From Thermoplasmata archaeon (GTDB taxonomy: Archaea > Thermoplasmatota > Thermoplasmata > Lutacidiplasmatales > UBA184): a stretch of 6,132 nt of DNA. The notes below the pieces were generated by a model. That model was not told the origin of the DNA. It did no database searches and saw only the letters and a program-made list of their open reading frames with translations. A program made the translations under genes and the position numbers. Below are positions 1 to 5,483 of the stretch, piece by piece. How positions within the stretch are numbered: the stretch's first letter is position 1; each line of letters opens with the position of its first letter. Location: contig JASHVP010000009.1 of NCBI GenBank assembly GCA_030044475.1, positions 1 to 6,132 of the forward strand, read 5' to 3'.

Positions 1-1687
1 CGTCGTACTTGAGCAATCGGTCGGAGACGTCGACGCCAGCCTCCGCGCGGAGCAGTCGGCCGAACTGCCCGGAGTAGTTCGCCTCGACCAGAAGGGTCCG
101 TCGCGCGGCCGAGAAGGCGGTCCGGGTCGCCGCCGGGTCGATCGGATACACGGCGGGGAACCGCAGCAAGTTCGTCGGACGACCCTGCCCGGCGAGCACG
201 GCCATCGCATCCCGCACGGCGCCGATCGTCGATCCCCAGGCCACGAAGGTGAGCGGCGCCCCCGGGGCCCCCTCGACGACCGGGGGCGGGACGGACCGGG
301 CGATCCCCTCGAGCTTGCGCATCCGCTTCTCCATCATCTTCTGGCGCTCGGTGATCCAGACCGGCACGCCGGCCCGCACATCGGAGATGAGGTGCCCCCG
401 CTCGTCGTGCTCGTCCGAACCCGCGACGAACTGCAGGCCCGCCTGTCCGGGAATCGCCCGCGGGGAGACCCCCGACGGGGTGTACTGGTACCGGTGGTAG
501 TCGGCGGTGTTCGGCGGGACCGTGAACAGCGAGGGGACCTCGACGTGGAGGTCGATCTCCTCCCGGTCCACCGTGAAGTAGTTCTCGGAGAGGTGGAGGT
601 CGCTCGCGACGAGCACCGGCGTCTGGAACCGCTCCGCCAGGTCGAACGCCTGCACGGTGGCGCGGTACGCTTCGGCGGGATGCGACGGGGCGAGGATCGC
701 GCGCGGGAACTCCCCCTGGCCGGCGCCGAGCATCAGGTTGAGGTCCCCCTGTTCCGTCTTCGTCGGGAGCCCGGTGGACGGGCCCGCCCGCTGCGACTCG
801 ACGACGACGAGGGGGGTCTCCGTCATCCCGGCCATGCCCAGGGCTTCGACCATCAGCGAGAAGCCGCCCCCGCTGGTGGCGGTCATCGACCGGACGCCGC
901 CGAACGACGCCCCGATCGCCATGTTGATCGCGGCGAGCTCGTCCTCGGCCTGCTTCACCACGACCCCGAGGGACTGGGAGTGCGCTGCCATCCAGTGCAT
1001 GATCGACGACGCTGGGGTCATGGGATACTGCGCGAGGAACTTGCACCCCGCGGCCGCCGCGCCGAGCGCGATCGCCTGGTTGCCGTTCATGAGGAGCTTC
1101 GACGCCCCGCGCGGGCGGAGCGCCTCGGGAGGCGGGCTCCCGGCCTTCTCCGCCGCACGGTACCCCTCCGCGCTCGCCCCGAGGTTCCAGTCGACGATCT
1201 CCCCCTTCTTCCTCCCGAAGGAGTCGGCCAGGACCTGATGCAGGGTGTCGAGCGGGATCCCCGAGAGGTAGGCCATCGCGCCGACGCCCCCCGCGTTCTG
1301 GAGGATCGACTGGCTGGTGTACTTGCGCGCGATCGCGAGCGTGGGGATCGGCACGGCCCGGACGCCGGCGGGCAGATCCGACTCCGCGACCGAGAACTTC
1401 TCCGGGTCGAAGACGACCGAGCCGCCGCGGCGCAGGCTCGGCGCGTGGATCTCGACCGTCGCCTTGTCGAGCGCATACAGGAGGTCCGCCCCGTCGCCTT
1501 GCGAGTACGGGCGGGGGTCGGCCGCCCGCGCCTGGAACCAGACGTGGCCCCCTCGGATGACCGACTGATAGGCATTGAGGCCGAACAGGTGCCAGCCGAG
1601 CCGGGAGAACGAACGGGCGACCGACTCTCCGATCGAGGCGATCCCGTCGCCCGCCTGGCCTCCGATGCGGACCGCGAGCTCGGTCAT
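1..1687 (-). CDS. korA: 2-oxoacid:ferredoxin oxidoreductase, fused gamma-alpha subunit (partial, C-terminus off window)
   Basis: Subunit of a thiamine-pyrophosphate enzyme that oxidatively decarboxylates 2-oxoacids (2-oxoglutarate or a broader range) to acyl-CoA with reduction of ferredoxin. 562 residues are visible. Residues 1-190 are the gamma domain, with GGQAGDG at 9-15 and IRGGH at 44-48. Residues about 195-562 are the alpha domain, with YPMTPAS at 221-227 (the family's YPITP substrate motif), QAEDELAAI at 246-254 and GPSTGLPTKTEQGDL at 302-316. The frame is still open at base 2, ending RLLKYD; in relatives this lies close to the C-terminus, so few residues are probably missing. An in-frame ATG at 1699 would add MKYP. 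I prefer 1687 because MTELAVRIGG matches the usual family start and a TATA-like box is centred about 26 bp upstream, giving a leaderless mRNA. The beta subunit (korB), carrying TPP and Fe-S, is expected just beyond the left edge. 2-oxoglutarate specificity is not proven; a pyruvate or general 2-oxoacid enzyme is possible. Confidence 0.93.
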   Translation of the reverse strand, partial: MTELAVRIGGQAGDGIASIGESVARSFSRLGWHLFGLNAYQSVIRGGHVWFQARAADPRPYSQGDGADLLYALDKATVEIHAPSLRRGGSVVFDPEKFSVAESDLPAGVRAVPIPTLAIARKYTSQSILQNAGGVGAMAYLSGIPLDTLHQVLADSFGRKKGEIVDWNLGASAEGYRAAEKAGSPPPEALRPRGASKLLMNGNQAIALGAAAAGCKFLAQYPMTPASSIMHWMAAHSQSLGVVVKQAEDELAAINMAIGASFGGVRSMTATSGGGFSLMVEALGMAGMTETPLVVVESQRAGPSTGLPTKTEQGDLNLMLGAGQGEFPRAILAPSHPAEAYRATVQAFDLAERFQTPVLVASDLHLSENYFTVDREEIDLHVEVPSLFTVPPNTADYHRYQYTPSGVSPRAIPGQAGLQFVAGSDEHDERGHLISDVRAGVPVWITERQKMMEKRMRKLEGIARSVPPPVVEGAPGAPLTFVAWGSTIGAVRDAMAVLAGQGRPTNLLRFPAVYPIDPAATRTAFSAARRTLLVEANYSGQFGRLLRAEAGVDVSDRLLKYD

Positions 1688-1709
1688 CGGATATTTCATC
1701 GACAGTCCG

Positions 1710-1715
1710 TATTAA
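1710..1715. promoter_or_regulatory. TATA-like box between korA and moaD, possibly bidirectional
   Basis: TATTAA on + (TTAATA on -) is the only AT-rich run between the two divergent genes that is correctly spaced for either. On the minus strand its centre lies about 26 bp before the korA ATG at 1687, the distance expected for a leaderless archaeal transcript. On the plus strand a start site about 26 bp downstream falls near 1738, just before an in-frame ATG at 1745 and 34 bases before the preferred moaD ATG at 1772. The match to the archaeal TATA consensus is modest and no clear BRE is visible, so this is an inference from spacing. Confidence 0.45.
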
Positions 1716-1771
1716 GGCGTTCCCGTGGAGAGCGGGCAACCCTGATGGGTCGGGGTGTCGTGCGCGCCGCG

Positions 1772-2029
1772 ATGCCGCCGGCGGTCACGGTCCGTCTCTT
1801 CGCGACCGCGCGGGAGGCGGTCGGCCGCGCGACGCTCTCCTGGGAGCTCCCTCCGGAGGGGGCCTCCGTGGCCGAGCTCGTCCGGGCGCTCGGCGACGCG
1901 CATCCTCCGCTCGCGCGGATCCTCCGGGTCTCTCGCCTCGTCCGGAACGGGCACTACGTCGAGGAGCTCTCGGAACGGCTCCGTCCCCGGGACGAGCTCG
2001 CCGTCCACCCTCCGTACGGAGGGGGATAG
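1772..2029 (+). CDS. moaD: Molybdopterin synthase small subunit, MoaD (ubiquitin-like sulfur carrier)
   Basis: 85-residue beta-grasp protein. Its C-terminal glycine is adenylated and thiocarboxylated, then inserts into MoaE and donates sulfur to convert cyclic pyranopterin monophosphate to molybdopterin. The N-terminal strand with VTVRLFATAREAVG (residues 5-18) is the standard MoaD opening. LVRNGHYV at 56-63 and LRPRDELAVHPPYGGG at 70-85 give the usual ending with the terminal Gly-Gly, here preceded by a third glycine. Length is typical of the family. The ATG at 1772 puts the first strand immediately after the start. An in-frame ATG at 1745 would add nine residues (MGRGVVRAA) and lies nearer the putative transcription start. 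No clear Shine-Dalgarno precedes either. moaE follows after one base, so the two subunits are almost certainly co-transcribed. ThiS or a tRNA-thiolation carrier has the same fold, but the adjacent moaE makes MoaD by far the best reading. Confidence 0.9.
   Translation: MPPAVTVRLFATAREAVGRATLSWELPPEGASVAELVRALGDAHPPLARILRVSRLVRNGHYVEELSERLRPRDELAVHPPYGGG
2018..2022 (+). promoter_or_regulatory. Shine-Dalgarno site for moaE inside the moaD stop region
   Basis: GGAGG lies eight bases before the moaE GTG at 2031 and supports that non-ATG start. It is built from the GGA and GGG codons for Gly83 and Gly84 of MoaD, so the same bases encode part of the essential glycine tail and the ribosome-binding site of the next gene. 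Confidence 0.7.
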
Positions 2030-2030
2030 T

Positions 2031-2471
2031 GTGTCCGTCCGGCTGAGTCCCCGTCCCCTCTCGATCTCTCGGGCCGGCGCGGCGCTCGACGCGCCGGGCG
2101 CCGGGGGAGTGGCCCTGTTCGCAGGACGCGTCCGCCCGGATCGGACCCCGACGGGAACGGTCGTCGCGCTCGACTACGAAGTCGACCGCTCGATCGCGAT
2201 GCGGGTGCTCGGCGAGCTCGAACGCGAGGCGGTCCGCCGCTTCCACGCGCGCGCCGTCGTCGTCTGGCACCGCGTGGGTCGGGTCCCCGTCGGGGAGGTG
2301 GCCGTGATCGTGGGCGCCGCCTGCGGGCACCGCTCGGAGGCGTTCGATGCGACCCGGTTCCTGATCGAGGAGGTCAAGCGGACGGTTCCGATCTGGAAGT
2401 CGGAGCGAGGACGACGCGGGCGTCGACGGCGACGATCCCCTCTCCGGCCGGCCGGACGATCAGCGGATTGA
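2031..2471 (+). CDS. moaE: Molybdopterin synthase catalytic (large) subunit, MoaE
   Basis: 146-residue subunit that binds cyclic pyranopterin monophosphate and receives sulfur from MoaD thiocarboxylate to form the dithiolene of molybdopterin (cytosolic MoaD2-MoaE2 complex). Family landmarks: GVALFAGRVR at 26-35, LDYE at 47-50, VVVWHRVGRVPVGEVAVIVG at 76-95, HRSEAF at 100-105, and EVKRTVPIWKSE at 114-125. K116 and K123 match the two conserved catalytic-site lysines of E. coli MoaE (K119 and K126), and R35 matches its conserved anion-binding arginine. Length is close to the E. coli protein. The start is the GTG one base after the moaD stop, backed by GGAGG; no in-frame ATG fits. The last 20 residues are unusually arginine-rich (RRGRRRRR). 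This section is antisense to the conserved end of the downstream minus-strand synthetase gene, which it overlaps by 98 bp, so the composition is probably dictated by that gene. Confidence 0.92.
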   Translation: MSVRLSPRPLSISRAGAALDAPGAGGVALFAGRVRPDRTPTGTVVALDYEVDRSIAMRVLGELEREAVRRFHARAVVVWHRVGRVPVGEVAVIVGAACGHRSEAFDATRFLIEEVKRTVPIWKSERGRRGRRRRRSPLRPAGRSAD

Positions 2472-4524
2472 GGTCCATCTCCAGGATCTCGGGCCGCTCC
2501 ACGCACAGCTGCGACACCCGTTCGATCGCCTCGCACAGCGCCGCCACGTCGCTCGGGCCCTCGCCCCGCACGCCCCGCAGCAGCGGGGCGGCCTTCACCG
2601 ACTCGACCATGTGCCGCGCCGAGAGCGGTCGGACCGGAGCGAGCCGGAACGTCACGTCCCGCAGCACTTCCACGTAGATCCCGCCGAGACCGAAGACGAC
2701 GATCGGCCCGAAGCCGGGGTCCCGCTGCATGCCGATCAGAACCTCCTTCCCCCCGACGATCTGCCGCTCGACCTCGAACCCCTGGATCCGGGCCGTCGGG
2801 GCCGCCCCCCGGACCGACCGGTCCATCCGCGCCCAGGCGTCCCGGACCGACGCCGCGTCGGCGAGCCCCACGGCGACCCCGCCGACCTCGGTCTTGTGGG
2901 AGATGTCGGGAGAGGCGACCTTGAGCACGACCGGATAGCCGATCCGGTCCGCGAGGCGTACAGCCTCGTCCACCGTCCGGGACACCCCGACCTCGGGGAA
3001 TCGAATGCCGTAGGCCGCGAGCAGTTCGCGGGCGGCGTATTCGGGCAGGACCGAGGCCCCGGTCGCCCGGGCGCGGGCCAGAACCGCGTCGGCCGTCGCC
3101 CGGTCGACCGGGAACGAACGGACCTCGGTCCGCGGACGCGTCCGCCACGCATGGTAGCGGGCGAGGGCGCCGAGCCCCTCGACCGCCTCCTCGGGGAACG
3201 TGAACGCCGGGACCCCGTGCGACTCGAGGCTGCGGGCGTCCTCCGACAGGTCGGTGAGCCCGAACAGACATGCGACGATCGGCTTCTCCGTCGACGACCG
3301 GACCGCGAGGATCGACGTGACGACCTCGGACCCGGTCATCGTCCCGGTCGGCGTCGCGATCACCAGCGCGCCGTCCGCGGCGTCCCCGGCGAGAAGGGCC
3401 GCGAGGACCTCGCGGTATTGCCGCGCCCCGACGTCGGCCGTCATGTCGACCGGATTCTGGACCGCGGCGATCGACGGGAGCCCCGGGGCGATCGACGCCC
3501 GGAGCTCCGGAGCGAGGACGGGAAGCTCGAGTCCGTTGCGGATCGCCGCGTCCGCCGCGACGATGCCCGGCCCGCCCGAGTTCGTGAGCACCACGAGCCG
3601 GGGCCCTTCCATCCGCAGGCCGGTCGAGAAGATCTTCGCGGACCGGAACAGGTCCCCGAGCGAGTTCACCCGCTGGACGCCGGACTGCTCGAAGAGCGCG
3701 TCGTACAACTGATCGCGACCGGATTGGGCGAGCGACCCGGTGTGGCTCTTCGCCGCCCGCTCGCCCGCCGGCGTGCGCCCGCTCTTCACGACCAGGACCG
3801 GCTTCTCCTCCGTGACCCCCCGGGCGGCCTCGAGGAACTTCCGCCCGTTCGCCAGGCTCTCCACGTAGAGCAGGATCACCTTCGTCCGCGGGTCGCGCCC
3901 GAGCGCGGTCAGGAGGCGGTTCTCGTCCACGCCGGCCCGATTGCCGACGGAGACGAACCGGGAGAAGCCGATCCGCTGGGCGACCCCGTACTGCAGGATC
4001 CCCGCGCCGAGGGCCCCGCTCTGGGAGACGAAGGCGATGTTGCCCGGGGGCGGCAGGTTCTCGCTGAACGTGGCGTTGAGGCTCACCGACGGGTCCGTGT
4101 TGAAGACCCCGAAGCAGTTCGGTCCGACGAGGGACATCCGGTACTGGGCGGCGCGCCGGACGACGTCCGCCTCAAGGGCGGCCCCGGCCTCTCCGACCTC
4201 GCGGAATCCGGCGGAGATGACGACCGCGCCCCGGGCGCCCGCCCGCCCCAGCTCGTCGATCGTCGCGGGGACCTGGGCGGCCGGAACGATGACGACCCCG
4301 AGCTCCGGCGCGTCCGGAAGCGACGCGATGTTCGGATAGCACCGGACCCCGGAGACGCTCTTCCACGACGGGTTGACCGGGTAGGTCACCCCCTGGAACC
4401 CCGCCTGCAACACGTTGCGGAACAAGCTCGTCCCGACCTTGCCGGGTCGGTTGGACGCGCCGATCACGGCGACGCAGCGAGGCTGGAACAGCTCGTCGAG
4501 CTCGACCGATCCCCCGTCCGCCAT
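2374..4524 (-). CDS. Acyl-CoA synthetase (ADP-forming), fused alpha-beta subunits
   Basis: 716-residue NDP-forming acyl-CoA synthetase (acetate--CoA ligase, EC 6.2.1.13 type): acyl-CoA + ADP + phosphate to acid + ATP + CoA, reversible. Domains: CoA-binding Rossmann fold about 10-105 (VAVIGASNRPGKVG at 18-31); succinyl-CoA-ligase-like domains about 130-460 with GPNCFGVFN at 134-142 and FVSQSGALG at 165-173; ATP-grasp beta part about 485-706. SHTGSLA at 260-266 carries the phospho-histidine H261. SPDISHKTEVGGV at 538-550 carries H543, matching the second phospho-histidine known on the beta subunit of archaeal enzymes. EMDLNPLIV at 682-690 is the metal-binding end of the ATP-grasp. There is no GNAT acetyltransferase domain, so it is not a Pat-type enzyme. 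The ATG at 4524 directly abuts AAGGAG; a TATA box centred about 34 bp upstream suggests a leader of under ten bases. Acyl specificity (acetate, aryl, branched-chain, succinate) cannot be read from sequence. It is divergent from the mrp-like gene and convergent with moaE. Confidence 0.92.
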   Translation of the reverse strand: MADGGSVELDELFQPRCVAVIGASNRPGKVGTSLFRNVLQAGFQGVTYPVNPSWKSVSGVRCYPNIASLPDAPELGVVIVPAAQVPATIDELGRAGARGAVVISAGFREVGEAGAALEADVVRRAAQYRMSLVGPNCFGVFNTDPSVSLNATFSENLPPPGNIAFVSQSGALGAGILQYGVAQRIGFSRFVSVGNRAGVDENRLLTALGRDPRTKVILLYVESLANGRKFLEAARGVTEEKPVLVVKSGRTPAGERAAKSHTGSLAQSGRDQLYDALFEQSGVQRVNSLGDLFRSAKIFSTGLRMEGPRLVVLTNSGGPGIVAADAAIRNGLELPVLAPELRASIAPGLPSIAAVQNPVDMTADVGARQYREVLAALLAGDAADGALVIATPTGTMTGSEVVTSILAVRSSTEKPIVACLFGLTDLSEDARSLESHGVPAFTFPEEAVEGLGALARYHAWRTRPRTEVRSFPVDRATADAVLARARATGASVLPEYAARELLAAYGIRFPEVGVSRTVDEAVRLADRIGYPVVLKVASPDISHKTEVGGVAVGLADAASVRDAWARMDRSVRGAAPTARIQGFEVERQIVGGKEVLIGMQRDPGFGPIVVFGLGGIYVEVLRDVTFRLAPVRPLSARHMVESVKAAPLLRGVRGEGPSDVAALCEAIERVSQLCVERPEILEMDLNPLIVRPAGEGIVAVDARVVLAPTSRSEPSA

Positions 4525-4554
4525 CTCCTTCGACGGCCGTCCGACCGGGGTCCG

Positions 4555-4562
4555 TTATATAT
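4555..4562. promoter_or_regulatory. TATA box, probably serving both divergent genes
   Basis: TTATATAT (ATATATAA on the minus strand) stands out sharply in GC-rich sequence. It sits in the 58-bp gap between the synthetase and Fe-S carrier genes. Its centre is about 25 bp before the GTG at 4583 on the plus strand, the canonical archaeal spacing for a leaderless transcript. It is about 34 bp before the synthetase ATG at 4524 on the minus strand, implying a leader of roughly eight bases. The near-symmetric core allows TBP binding in either orientation. No clear BRE is visible on either side. Confidence 0.7.
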
Positions 4563-4582
4563 CAACGCCCCGTGGAAATCGC

Positions 4583-5455
4583 GTGACCGCCGCCGGCGAG
4601 CCGGGCTCGCGGCCGACCTCCTCCCCCCCGCATGCGGCGGGCGCGGGCCCGCGGGGCGCCCGGGGCGTGCTCCAGCGAATGGACAAGGGGCAGCTCCGGC
4701 ACGTCGTCGCCGTCGGCAGCGGCAAGGGGGGCGTCGGGAAGTCGTCGGTCACCGCCCTGCTCGCCGCGGAACTGCGACGTCGCGGGCGGACCGTCGGGAT
4801 CCTCGACGCGGACATCACCGGACCGTCGATCCCGAAGCTCCTCGGAATGACCGGTCCGCTCACCGACCGGGGCGAGGGGATCGAGCCCGCGATCTCGCGG
4901 ACCGGGATCCCCGTCGTCTCCTCGCAGTTCATGGTCGAGGACGAACAGACGCCGGTCATCTGGCGGGGTCCGCTCGTCACCCGCCTCATCACGCAGTTCT
5001 TCGGCGGGGTGCATTGGGGGGCCCTCGACTACCTCCTCATCGACATGCCGCCCGGGACGAGCGACGTCCCGCTCACCGTCTTCCAGACGATCCCGATCGA
5101 CGGGATGGTCTTCGTGCTGACGCCGCAGGACCTGGCCGCGCTGATTGTCAAGAAGGCGATGAACATGGCCCGGGACCTCCACGTCCCGCTGCTCGGGCTC
5201 GTCGAGAACATGGGCTTCCTCGTCTGCCCGCACTGCGGGGAGAGGATCGAGCTGTTCGGCCGGGGGCGGGTGGAGGCGATCGCCGGGGAGTACGGGGTTC
5301 CGTTCCTCGGCCGGGTGCCGGTCGACCCCAGGATGTCCGGCCTATCCGACGCCGGCGACCTCCCGGAGTTCCACTCCCCGGACACCGAGGCGCTGGCGTC
5401 CCGACTCGAGGAGTCGGTCGAGGCCCAAGCGAAGGCGCGCCCGATGACCCTCTAG
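4583..5455 (+). CDS. Mrp/ApbC/Nbp35-family iron-sulfur cluster carrier ATPase
   Basis: P-loop ATPase of the Mrp/Nbp35 clade of the MinD/ParA superfamily. Members act as dimers that hold a transferable [4Fe-4S] cluster and pass it to apo-proteins in the cytosol. From the GTG start there are 290 residues: deviant Walker A GKGGVGKS at 47-54, switch I region DADITGPSIPKLLG at 75-88, switch II/Walker B LLIDMPPGTSD at 151-161, and VENMGFLVCPHCGE at 207-220 with the CxxC pair C215/C218 that binds the bridging cluster. There is no N-terminal ferredoxin-like cysteine motif. Start choice is uncertain. GTG 4583 is in frame, lies about 25 bp from a strong TATA box, and opens 32 codons with the high GC3 of the rest of the gene; GTG 4667 and ATG 4679 (MDKGQLRHVVAV, 258 residues) are also in frame, but none has a Shine-Dalgarno site. 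The core fold begins near residue 38, so function does not depend on the choice. The gene ends 28 bp from the stop of the convergent TraB-family gene. Confidence 0.9.
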   Translation: MTAAGEPGSRPTSSPPHAAGAGPRGARGVLQRMDKGQLRHVVAVGSGKGGVGKSSVTALLAAELRRRGRTVGILDADITGPSIPKLLGMTGPLTDRGEGIEPAISRTGIPVVSSQFMVEDEQTPVIWRGPLVTRLITQFFGGVHWGALDYLLIDMPPGTSDVPLTVFQTIPIDGMVFVLTPQDLAALIVKKAMNMARDLHVPLLGLVENMGFLVCPHCGERIELFGRGRVEAIAGEYGVPFLGRVPVDPRMSGLSDAGDLPEFHSPDTEALASRLEESVEAQAKARPMTL

Positions 5456-5483
5456 ATCGAGGGGGATCGCGCCCTGGGCCGCC

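Noticed and set aside
1691..1696. ATATTT, a second AT-rich run near the korA start, considered as a TATA box.
   Set aside because: On the minus strand it is too close to the ATG at 1687. On the plus strand it would start transcription near 1720, far from the moaD start and less favourable than the 1710-1715 element.
392..1744. Long plus-strand open frame leading into moaD.
   Set aside because: It is antisense to korA, whose minus-strand translation matches the family throughout. Only the 3' end of this frame, from 1772 (or at most 1745), is a real gene.
2174..3271. 365-codon minus-strand open frame with a Gly/Arg-rich translation.
   Set aside because: It overlaps the synthetase in another frame and moaE on the other strand. 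It has low-complexity composition and no conserved segments.
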